DNA of 64,000 nucleotides, taken from positions 23,513,501-23,577,500 of the forward strand of contig JARDYH010000006.1 of the NCBI GenBank assembly GCA_029215795.1, read 5' to 3'. A model generated the notes under the pieces. It ran no database searches. It was given only the letters and a program-made list of their open reading frames with translations, and was not told the origin of the DNA. The translations under genes were made by a program, and so were the position numbers. Numbering within the stretch: position 1 is the first letter of the stretch; every line of letters starts with the position of its first letter. Positions 1 to 11,200 of the stretch are shown here, piece by piece. The DNA comes from Anniella stebbinsi. Its lineage: Eukaryota; Chordata; Lepidosauria; Squamata; Anniellidae.

Positions 1-2750
1 TCAGGAATTCAATAATTTTCAGCCTACAATCAACTTGAGCCTAGATCAGACCTTACTTTCTGGACACTACTCTGCAACTACATAATGGACATATAAGGGC
101 CATTTATATCAAAGGCTACTGACTCCTACACACGAGCCTCCAGCTTCCACTCAGAACACACATAAAATCCATAGTTTACCATTCTATTTGTTCAGAGTTG
201 TTGGACAGAGACTTTCAATTTAAGGATTTAAACCAGGCATTTCTCAGACTACAACACTCAACTAAGAGCAACTCACCAAAGCAGCCTTCAGGTTAGGGTA
301 GGGGATGAGGCCTATCTGGGACTCCAGAGTGTGAAGGAGTTTTGTCTTTAACTCATCTTCCAGGGGACTGTCTAAAATTTGTGGTGGCTGCAAATCGGGA
401 CTGTGTCAATTATATGACGCAGCCACCAATTCACAGCCACCACAGGGCAAAAAGATGAAACTGCGCTTTTTCGGGGGACTTATCCCAACTTTTCCCACAT
501 GGCTCTTCCACCATTTGACCACTCCAGCGTTACGCCGGGGGAGTTCCTGGGCAGAAGGCAACGTCTATTTGGTCACCAGAAGCTGGGCAAAGGGCAGACA
601 TGGAGAACTGAATGGCCGCCAGAAAGCCCATGCTGCCTCCTTCAATAGGATTACCTGCCACCACCCTACAGCAGCAATATCGCGGGGTTTAGTGGCAGCC
701 CAGTGCCAAAGAGGCATCATGAAGGCAGGGCTCTTGGTGTTTTCTACAGTACCTATTTTATGTGAGCTGTGGCGTGGGGGAAGGGGAGGTGAAGCCGGAG
801 TCAGCCTACGTAGAGATGTACATGTTGTGTCCCATGCAGGCCATGTTCTTTGTCCAGAGGTCTTTCCAGAAACCAAGCGGGGGTGAGGGGGGGTGGGGTC
901 ATTACATGGCTCAACAGGGTGGAGGAAGAAAATGAGAGAATTACTGATAGATTGGTCATTTCAAGTGCAAACTAGAACTGTGTCACTCAATGGCAGCAGC
1001 AGAGTCAACTTTTCCAACCAAGCTATTACAGGAGGCTCAACCCCTGCCTGATTTCTAGGAGTAACTCCCAAGGGGGCCAGTGGTTCCTCTACAGTCATCT
1101 CACTGTCGCTCTGAGCACCCACCCACATTTGGCACACAGGGCTGCCAACAGTTTCTCATTGCAGAACGCCATTGCTATGGAGAATGAGAAGCTGTACTTT
1201 TCTGAAGATGACTTCGAGCGTAGCGGGGGGGGCATTGAGGAAAAGAGGACCATTGACCATGTTCATATTCATGCACACGTATGCCAATTTCGAATTATAC
1301 TCCAGGTAACAGTAAGTAAACCGTCTGATTCTCTGAGCGTGCTATTTCTATGCTAGGGGCCCTGGGACGTTATAGTAAGGATAATCTTTCTTTATATAAA
1401 AAGTCAAACCAGTTTAGAATTAGTTGGATGAAAACTCAGCTAAGTGTCTGTTACTTATTCAACATGGTGTTGGCCTGCTTCCTCCTCCCTGTCTCCTGCC
1501 AAGAAAGAAGTACCACATTGATTTATTTGGAGCCATCTCCTATTCCAGAAGGTTGAGATAAGCAACAATACTTATGCTACATGAGATAAAGGACTAGTTC
1601 TCACTCAGATGGTAAAGTTGTGTCTGGACTGTATCACCCCAGAACATGTATGAACACTCCATAGTAAAAATAATAATAATAATCCTCAACATGGAAAACA
1701 AACATTTCCGGAAGAAGGCTAGGCTCGAATCCTTTTCCTTGATATCACATTTTATATGTTGAAATGTGTGTGTGTGTTTTCATATGAAGGGACATTCATT
1801 CATGAGCCCCTCACCTCCAGTCTCAAGTGGTATGGATCAGACCAGACAGAGATTTACCACCTCAGTAGAAACTATGCTTAAAATCCAGCAGGAACAGCGG
1901 TTGCTATTTTCCCTTCCTGAGCTCAGAAATAAGTTGATTACCACAGGCAAAAGTATGCCCTTAGATCAGGAGTGCACAATCCATGGCCCACAGGCAACCC
2001 CAGTTCACATGTCGTGCAGCCCTGTGCTCCCCTACTCCCCTTCACCACCAATCACCATTGCGGCTTTCATGACGCTAATGGCGGCCTAGAAGTGCTGGTC
2101 GTGGTTGCTGCTGAGTCCCAGTGACCCAGAAGCAGTTGGTGTGTGTTTGCGCATGCATTGGGATTGCTGGGAATGTGGGGATGGCCCTAGCCTCCCCCAC
2201 CCTCAGCACCCCCCAAAGCAACCTTCTCCCCGACCTCAGCGATCTTGTGTGTGCACATATGTGTGTTTCCATGTGTGGTGTGTGTCAATGTCTGCATGCA
2301 GGTGCAGCCCCCAGGCCCACTGTCAACACCAATGTGGCCCCCGGAGTCAAAACACTTGTGCACCTCAGTCTTCGATGAAGCTTAGAGCAGGATGAAGTAT
2401 TGCCAGAACCTCAGCATTTGCTATAGAAATGTTGCTCAACAGCCACCGGGCCAGGACTGTATACACAGCCTACATGGTTTAGACTATTCTGGAGAAAACA
2501 TTCCAAGGTTTGCAATCAGAGAACCTCTAAGAGCAAACTCTCTAAGCAAAATGAAAAGATATCTTAATTGGTGACAGATTTACCCTGGAAATACTCCAGT
2601 ATTTGGCCCAGACTGCACGCCTTTCTGCCATGAGAACACAGCATAAAAAGATATTATAAGGATGTGTTCATAGCAATTGCCGCCTTTCAACTATTTTAAT
2701 CCATTCTTCCCAAAATTAGTAGTCAAGTAACAAGTAAGTATAACAAAGAG
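1..2750. other. Intergenic DNA beyond the HBEGF 3' end
   Basis: No gene is recognised here. Open frames are short and lack splice-site context or family resemblance. A repeat related to copies near 19.0 and 24.9 kb occupies roughly 360-700. Short GT-rich tracts lie near 1765-1780 and 2250-2290. The rest looks like unique AT-rich intergenic sequence. Confidence 0.5.
360..700 (+). repeat. Dispersed repeat, family E copy 1
   Basis: Shares ordered blocks with 18950-19240 and 24845-25210: a GTGGTGGCTG-type start, an ATATGACGCAGCCACC-type block, a run ending in TTTTTC followed by CCAACTTTT, and a GATTACCTGCCACCACCC-type end. The class is not recognised; internal inverted repeats suggest a non-autonomous DNA transposon. 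Boundaries are by eye. Confidence 0.45.
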
Positions 2751-2753
2751 TTA

Positions 2754-2797
2754 TTTATTAGAGAGTTACACTGCACAATCCTCCTGTCTGTTTTATT
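2754..2797 (-). promoter_or_regulatory. HBEGF: HBEGF poly(A) signals
   Basis: Minus-strand AATAAA is at 2792-2797, with a second at 2754-2759, both downstream of the AU-rich 3' UTR block. The first is probably the main signal, with cleavage about 15-25 nt further on. Confidence 0.55.
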
Positions 2798-3300
2798 TCA
2801 GGATTACAGGATCAAGCCCTAAATAAATAATATGTACATTGTATCTAAAATAAATATATAATTTAAAATGAAATATTTTGTTAAATAGTTCTCCCCACCC
2901 CATCCCGCAGGTAATAAAGTTCAAAAGTTAGATTTCTTCAGCAGAGTTTAAATCTTTCACAGTTAAATCCTCAGCAGTTGTCTGAAAAATCCAGTTTACT
3001 GTTTCACTGCTTGCTTGCTTAGATGTTACTTTTCAGTGGTATCAAGACAAAGTCCAACTCTTTTCCTTATGCCCTGGCTCCATGCCAGGAACAAGTCAGA
3101 GAAACCTCTCTCTCAGAAATTTCCTCCAATTTGGAGAAGCTGAATTCTTTTTTCAACGCACCAAAGATCTGACACAATCCCCTTGGAAAAAGAGCACTTT
3201 CTTCCACTGATACAAACTCCCCTTTTGACTTTGAAATGTGTCCTAGAAAAAGAGTTTCATCACTGGACTGCGGAAGTAGAGATTGCTTCACTGCTGAACC
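2775..3300 (-). other. HBEGF: HBEGF terminal 3' UTR exon
   Basis: On the minus strand an acceptor (CATTACATTTCAG) ends at 3301 and the exon would run from 3300 to the poly(A) site. Its distal part, around 2820-2970, has AACTGTGAAA, then TTAAATTATATATTTATTTT, then TTATTTATTTAG. I recognise these as the AU-rich block of the mammalian HBEGF 3' UTR, in the same order. The repeated ATTTA motifs are the usual signature of unstable growth-factor mRNAs. The exon boundary is inferred; the AU-rich block is well supported. Confidence 0.7.
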
Positions 3301-3365
3301 CTGAAATGTAATGAAAGGATGGTTCAGGTCAAATCAAAACATTCACTCTATAGAACACCTTCATG

Positions 3366-3436
3366 TAACAACAACAACAACAACAAATGTCATGTCTATA
3401 CTGCCCCAAAGCTGAAGCTCTCTGGGCATTTCACAA
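3366..3436 (-). repeat. L2 LINE 3' tail fragment
   Basis: On the minus strand it has the AGAGAGCTTCAGCT-type core of the L2 3' end, a decayed GGGCAG-type right stem, and an (AAC)n tract as tail. It lies in the last HBEGF intron. Confidence 0.6.
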
Positions 3437-4074
3437 GTGGGAGTGGGAAATCCTAAAGCAAGATTCAAAGAGGGAATGTGATTCAAAGAGAGAAGTCCCC
3501 ACAAGAAGGAACAAGTGGCCAGGGGTACAGCTGGAAAGTTGTCAGCTCAACAAAGGGGGCAGCGGTATAAGGGCTGGGTGGCTGGGGCACATGGGGAAGG
3601 AGGCCTCACCATATGGAAGGGTCTCCAAACTCCACAGCAAATCCGTCATGCTGGGCAAAGGGAACTAGTGGGTGAGGTAGAGAGCGGCAAGGCTGAGGCA
3701 GAAACAGTCAGCATATTCAGCTCTCCTGAGGGCCAAAGGTCTTTTCAGCTGCCTTTAAAGCAGGGGTGGTGGTGGATTACCTACCACCAGGCCCACTGCA
3801 GGCTGGATGATGTCAGAAGGCAGGCTGCCACCCCTGGTGTCATGTCAGGGGTGTGAGGCTCCACCCCCTGATATCACCCCCTTTTAAAATTTCTTTTCTT
3901 TTTTCTTTGTGGTGGATGGCACAAACTTGGGAGACTAAGCCCCACCTCCTGGAGGAACTCCAACAGGCTGCACAGGCTGGATTTGAGTGCCTTGAAGGCC
4001 ACAGATTCTGCAATCATGCTCAAAAGAATCATTGCATGTCACAGCCCATTAGCATGAGCATCCCCTCATTTATT

Positions 4075-4077
<3 letters not shown>

Positions 4078-4121
<44 letters not shown>

Positions 4122-4136
4122 GGAGAGAGAGAGAGA
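4078..4136. repeat. (AT)n(GA)n microsatellite
   Basis: About 16 AT units followed by a GA-rich run; lies in the last HBEGF intron. Confidence 0.9.
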
Positions 4137-4252
4137 AACTTTCCTTCAGGACAAGGAAAAGTCAGAATGCATTGTAATCTTCCCACCACATCAACACACA
4201 CAAGGCACAGTCCTCCCCCAGACCACATGCTACCTTGCAATCCTAGGATGTC

Positions 4253-4325
4253 TCAGTGGTTGACAGTGATGCCCAGCTTAACCTTCTCTTCATTCTCTAC
4301 ATCATATACTCCTTGTTTGTGGCAT
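4253..4325 (-). CDS. HBEGF: HBEGF exon 5, cytoplasmic tail
   Basis: The acceptor GTTTTCCAG ends at 4326. It encodes CHKQGVYDVENEEKVKLG, then ITVNH and TGA at 4253-4255. A GTAGCA donor at 4233 probably ends the exon at 4234, which would place the rest of the 3' UTR in the 3300 exon. It is too short to stand out as an open frame. Confidence 0.92.
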
Positions 4326-7300
4326 CTGGAAAACACAGAGAAGAAGAGAACCAAGATAAAAAAACAATTCCAATCCTGCGTGGAAAATGGCAACGTTGCT
4401 GCCACAATAACCAAAGATGTCTACTTCATGATCCTGGGATTCTAGTATGAGAACTTCTCTCTTGCATTTCTTGGCAAGGGACCAGTCGCAAGATGGACTG
4501 AAACTGGACTTCAGTTCTCCACTTGCTGGCTTCCTGCCCAGGCTGCCTCAGCTGTATGCTCATTAGAGCAGAAGGGTTAATACACCACTCATGGAGGCAC
4601 TGAACTGGAAGAGATTTCCAAAGTCAACTAGCCCAACTGGCAGCATCAAACCAGGATGCATTACAAATTCTGACAACAAATCAAATGTCACAAGGACTTA
4701 ATCAGTCTCTCACAAAGGTCCTACAGAAAACAAGTCAAGCAGAAATAGACAGAGATATGGATTTTGACCATGGGCTACTAGTTGAATACTGGGCTACTAA
4801 CTGATGGCCTTGGGCAGAGATCCTCCAGTATCAATTCCATGCCAATAGGATGAAAATTTTAGGGATCCACATCCCAGGGACTGATGGGAAGTTGAATCAG
4901 GCAAGGACTGCAAAACACTTCAACTTGTTTTATAGAGCAGCTGCTGCTAATAACTATCACTCAGGATGTGCAAACATAGGACAAGATTCAACAGAAGCCC
5001 TGCAGTGGATTTGCATTAGAGATACAAAGTCCAGAGAATGATCAGAACAAACATGATGTAGTTCTACTGTTGAAGCTAAGGAGGTCTGGCCCTGTCAGCT
5101 AGCTGCCTTAGTCAAGGGGTTGGCCAGAACCATACACAAGGCATGTTGGGCTCCTCAGAAGAATAGCAGAGGTTAAATGAATAAACAAGGGGCATGCAAA
5201 ACATTTGCTTTCATGGAACTGGCTTGCCCTAATTGCAGCATACAGAAGACAGCCAGCCCTAACTTCAATTTTGCCACTCTTCTCAACCCCCAACAGCTTA
5301 CCTCAGCATCAGTAATGCACCAATGATGATAAAACATAAGGATGACAGCACCACTGCAGTGGCTGCCAGTACAGTTGTGTGGTCATAACTATGGGAGCGG
5401 TTTTCCACTGGAAGACTAAGAGCATGGCATCGCTGTCCATGGTATCCCAAATGGCATCTAGGAGTTGCAGGTGAGAAACAATACATAAGTAACAAAAACA
5501 TCAAAGTCAGCCCCATTGGTTCCACTGGCTCTGCTCATCTTAAATTTAATTCACACACGGCTACCCCCAGCCCCTTGAGCCTCTTCTCCACCATCCTCCT
5601 GCTGAGACTTTCACTAGCTGCCCTCCACCTACAACTGGTACAGAACTTGCGGAGAGTCCTCCTGTCTTGGTGTCATCAACAATGCACACAGATACACAGA
5701 CATGGATTCAGGAATGAATAATGCCTGTAAAGTCACAGCCTCTTGAGTTAATTGAGCATGGCTGTCTTTAGGAGCTTTATTTAGGTCCCTACCAGACTAG
5801 GCATGAAGAGTATACCAACCTTGTTTCAAAAGAGATTTGAGTCTTTTGAGCAGAAGTAATTTTGCATTAGTATTGTTTATTTAGCCTCGTTAGTTTTGTT
5901 TTCGCCCTAGCACCAGGATTGCAAATGTCAAAGATTTGTATCCATCAGGCTATTAATGAGTATCCATGTACTTAAGAGAAAATAAATTACCAAAACTGGT
6001 GCACACTTTCTCCATTTTCTGCCCTCTACAGTAGGAATAATTGCAATCGTTGTTTGGAACAAAAATATACTTTCTAAAAAGAATAACTGAGCCCCCTTTC
6101 TTCAAATACCCAGCTAGCTACTTGCATGAAAAGAAAAAGAACTTTGAGACCAGTGACCCAAATTCCTCCAAAGGTGTGTTAAAGAGAAGCAAAGTAAACA
6201 AGCTCATAGTGCAACATGGCCATGTTTGCACCAAGGCCCACTGAGAGAAGAAGGAGGATCTGTCCCAACATCCAGAATGAATGCTTAGGTTGAAAGGGGC
6301 ACATGCCGCATAGCAGTGTCATCTTCAAGCTTCAATACTCAGATTATACAGGAAGCCAAGAAAGAATAGAGGGATGAAGGATGGTGCTGTCTCCAAATGC
6401 CCACTGTTCTCCAGATCCAGGAACTAGCAACCTCAGCTAACCATCCAACATGATGCATGGACCTATTCTAGCAGTGACTTGCCTGCCCAAAGGGGGAATG
6501 ATCAGGAAATACTCAGACAAAGCACAGACAAATCTATGGAGGGGCATAGATTTCCACAACTGCTCTGCATGTCTGATGGTGCAACAATAAAGGAAGAATT
6601 ATTTTGGAATTCATGAAGATAGTATACTATTCGGTAACTTCACCCTGTAAATAGGTTGTTTTAGCAAGCTGTGGGAATGAGCAGCTCAGAGAAGTCTTCT
6701 GCTCCCCCAAGATGAAATGTTACCAATCCATCTTGTCAGTTGCCATTGATGGTCTGCACTGTCAAGCAGAACATTCATTTCTTCGGAGAATCAGACCTTT
6801 CCGTGTGGCCTCTTCCCAGCACAAAGTATGCTCCTGGTGCCCGCCCAGTCTTTTGGATTTGCTGCGACTTACACTGACAAGTGAGTTAGCCTGCTGGAGA
6901 CCGAGAGTAAAAAGGCCTGAAGCTCAAGGGCAGCATGCCTGCATCTTGTACTTTGCAAAAAGGACAATCACAGATATTTTCTCTAGTGGAAGTCATACTT
7001 TATAAGAGTTCCAGCAAGGACAAATTGTGCCTGATTGTAATCACTTTGAAGTAAATACACACAGTTTCTCATTTGCAGAGAAATCACGTTACATACATAT
7101 GAAGGGTTTCCCCTATTTTATCCTCCCAACAACTCTGCAAGGTAGGTTGGTTAATCGTTCTCTCTGGGCTAAATAATGACTTTCGTGGCCAAAAAGGAAT
7201 TTGAATCCAGGTCTCTCAAATTGCCGTCCAGTACCCTTTTTGCTGCACTGTACTGGCTCTCTATTTTGCAGCCTTTGTTGTCAATTCTCCTTTTCTAATG

Positions 7301-8202
7301 CCAGCTTTATTGTACAGAGCAGAACCAGAAAGCTGCATACCCTTCAAGACTGCAAGCCATTTTTAAACTCTGAAACTGCGTACTTATCTCCTAGCTCCCT
7401 ATATAAAACTTCAGCTTTAAGTGGGTAGGGGGATCAATTTGATCACTAAATGAACCTGAATCACTTCAAAAAGCGCCAAAGATTTAAATGACGACTGTAT
7501 TTGGAGTCCCCAACTTCTGAGGCACTAATGAGAACAGTTTAATGAGTCACAGGCTTGAATCCAAAGAACTCATGTCCACCCCAAGTGTTGTCTCATGCGC
7601 ACCAACCTCTGGATTTCCCAATTTTACTGCAGCTCATTGTGCTACATTCAGAGGGCTTTTCAGAAGGCATAAAGGGCTACAGTGGGAAGGAAACTCTGGA
7701 GCAGCTGATATGAGAGTATTAAAAAAGTGAGAATGTTTATTGTGAGGCTGTGTGTAGTATCTAATCTCACATTAGGAGAGGAGAAATTGCTACAGGGTAC
7801 AGAATTCAGCATGCTGAGAACATCCACTTAGCTTGGAAGTATAAGCTTACAACACTGCCATTCCTACGTTCCACTGAGCAATCCTGGTGCTAGGATGAAA
7901 ACAAAACTAAAAGGAACATATCCATATGTTACCCACAGACACACATATTTGTTTTCATTACCTGCAAAGACGCCCAAGGACAGAAATATCATGATTAACT
8001 TACATACAAGCTGGAGCTTTAAGTTGCTTGACATATTTGCATTCTCCATGAATACAAAAATCCTTGTATCTTCGCAAGCAAGGATCTCTCTTTTTCCCTT
8101 TCCCTTTTCTTCTTTTTTTCCCTTTCCCTTCTTTCTTTGGAGTCACAGGATCTTGTGGCTTGGACAGGAAAGCAACTGGGAAAACAATTTCATGTTACCA
8201 TA

Positions 8203-8233
<31 letters not shown>

Positions 8234-11200
8234 TATTGTTGTTGATGTTGTTGTTGTTATTTACACTTATATACCGCCCCATAGCCAAAGCTCTCTGGGC
8301 GGTTTACAAAAATTAAAATTAATTACCATTATAGCTATCTTAGCTGCAGGGTTAGCCCAACCCTTCATTCAGGAAAAACAAATTCAGCTGTAATGCCACT
8401 TAACAAACACAACCCCCTTCGTGAAAACCAGATCTGATTTGTTCATTTACTGTAGGGGCAGGCAGACTTCAGGCTTGTGGGATCTACTTTGTTTTGTACC
8501 AGAACCCCCAAATTAACTGGAGACAGATGCAAAATAGGGATGGGGGAGAGGCAGATGTAATGTTTCAGGTTTCTATATCTAGGATAAGGAGGGGCAGATT
8601 GCAATCACTCCCCCCCAAAACAAGATATTTAACAGAATTTACCTAATTTTAGAATGTTTGGTAAATATCAATAATTAAGAAAATGATAAACCATGAACTC
8701 CAGCTTTAGGCCACAGTTCACTGTAAAGTTCAGTGCTACTCTTGCAACAACAGTTCATTGTCCCAGTTAATTTAGGTGGTTGTTGTTGTTGCCAGTCTCT
8801 GTTGTGGAGATTCACTGTTCTTCTATCTGCAGGCTGTTTTATCTGTTTCTCTTGTTCACCACACTGCTGGTTTCCCTGAATTTCCTTCTGAACTCTCCCC
8901 CATCCCTGTCCCGATGCCTTCATCTCTTCTTTTCACCAATTGCCATCAACTGGCATTTTGCTCTCTCCTCCTTCCATTCTATGCCCCTCCAACTTTTAGG
9001 GTGACCATAGGAAAAGGAGGACAGAACTCCTGTATCTTTAACAGTTGCATACAAATAGGATTTTCAGCAGGCGTCATTTGTATGCATGCAGCACCTGGTG
9101 AAATTCCCTCTTCATCACAACAGTTAAAGTTGCAGGAGCTATACTAGAGTGACCATATACAAAAGAGGGCAGGGCTCCTGCAGCTTTAACTATTGTGATG
9201 AAGAGGGAATTTCACCAGGTGTTGCATGCATACAAATGGCACCTGCTGAAATTCCCCTTTCAATACAACTGTTAAAGATACAGGAGCCCTGTCCTCCTTT
9301 TCATATGGTCACCCTATTTTATATAAACCACATTCCAAAGCCCTTAGAGACAAGCATCACACAAACATACACAAAAATTAGGGAATAGGGTCCACATACC
9401 TAGCCCAATAATTTGTTTGGAGTACTAAAATCAAACTCACAGTCCTTACACACAAAAATCCACCTCTGGTTCCTCCCCCCTGCAACTTTCTTAATTTTAG
9501 CAACCTGATTTAGGAGTCGGGAGGGGGAGACTTTTTGTCGTAACTCTTGTTCATTTGGAGTCAAAAACCCTTGGCAATCTACTGAAAAACATCCAAAGGT
9601 CAGCCTACCTTCTTCCCGCCCTCAATTTACAGGTAGTAGAAAGCTCTGAACCACAGAGGTACCTATTCATCTCTAGCATCCTTAGTCCTGCTAGTGCTTT
9701 CCCCCCCTGGGGCTCTCCTGAGCACTGGTTGCCTTCCTATCCCTCAACTCCCAGTATCCAACTCTGCCCAGCCACCACATCTTCCCTATTATCTTTGTAA
9801 TTTAGAACCAGAAAACTGTGAGTTCTTCTTCTCACATAGCAGCTGCAAAGAAAGGCTGTGGCTGATGCAAAATGGCAAACCAAATGTCTCCTTTATTCCC
9901 AGATTGCTTCAAGTGCAGGGAAGAGGAGCCCCCTTCCCAGCTCTGACACCCGAAGTATGGTGCGTGGGCTTGCTGGTTTCAACAAAGGGGGCCTGTCAAG
10001 TTACTGCAACATGAATTCTGATTCCTAGACATGCTAATGGAAAACAAGCTAAGTTATCACAGAATATGAGCTTTACCAGTGCCAGCCTTTGCTTTTGTAC
10101 ATGCCAGCCTTGACAAAGCACAGAAACAAAGTATCTGCTCCTGTCCTTAATTTCTCTGGCCTTTTGCATCATGCTGTTCAGAGTCCTGCTCAAGTAATTC
10201 TGGTGCAATACACTGACAGTTGCTATAGGGCTAAACTAAAGTTACGGCACAGACATATGTAAGGCTAGGCGGATGGCTTTTCTCTTGCAATGCACCATCC
10301 AGTAGAGGCAAGGCAGGACAGGGAGGAGGCTTTGTCCCTTACCCCGCCAGTCCAGTTCAGCAAGTTCTCTACCCCATTAGGTCTAGAACTTTGAGGGGAG
10401 GGGAAAGCAACCAACAAAGGAAAGATTAACTGCCCTGTCCCACTTTTTTTTGGGCAGACCATCTCCTGCCCAGATTACAGAGGAGAAGCAACTGTATTAC
10501 GTTGCAACTGTATTGACCTGACCCCTATAGGGTATACCCACTGTGCAGCGGTTGAGGCCCCAACCCTGGTTCCACAAAAACAAATTTGAAGTAACAGAAA
10601 CATTCCAGCAAGATAGCTATAATTTTTAGAACACGTAACTGAAAATCACTCTTCCCCCCCCCCCCGCCTGCCATTTTTCTAGGCAAGTGAATAAGAACAA
10701 GGAAGTGTTGTTTATTCTGGTGAAGAACAACAACAAAAGCAATGCTATGGGAAGGGGCCATCAAAGCAAATAACCAGGAGCTTGTTACAAACAAAAGGAA
10801 ATCATTCTTCCAGAATAAAATCAGAGATGCTCAGCACTGCCCCTTATTTACTACTAGGGAGCACCATTTGAACATGGGCTCAACTTGCTCCCTGTGACCA
10901 CAAGCACCAAAACTAAAGCCTGCCCCTATCGGCAGAGCACCATCCTGGGTGCTGTTGGGGCAAAGTGAAAACGAAAAAAGAAATAAAAACTCCCATGTGA
11001 CAGCAGCCATATGTCCTCTCCCATGGATTCTATGACACTCACAACAACTGGGCTATCAAGACATTCCCCAAAATGCAAACTGAAACTCCTTGAAGAATAA
11101 AGTCCGCAGTACACATTTTGTTTCTAACATGTTCGCCTAACAGAATCATGTCTGCGAGCACATGTGTACCTACCGTGCATGTCACAGAGGCAGAGGTGCC

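Noticed and set aside
1129..1356. Frame MAHRAANSFSLQ... considered as a gene fragment
   Set aside because: Short, no recognised domain, and no convincing splice context.
3067..3291. Minus-strand 74-codon frame considered as the HBEGF cytoplasmic exon
   Set aside because: It lies in the 3' UTR exon; the tail YDVENEEKVKLG is encoded at 4253-4325.
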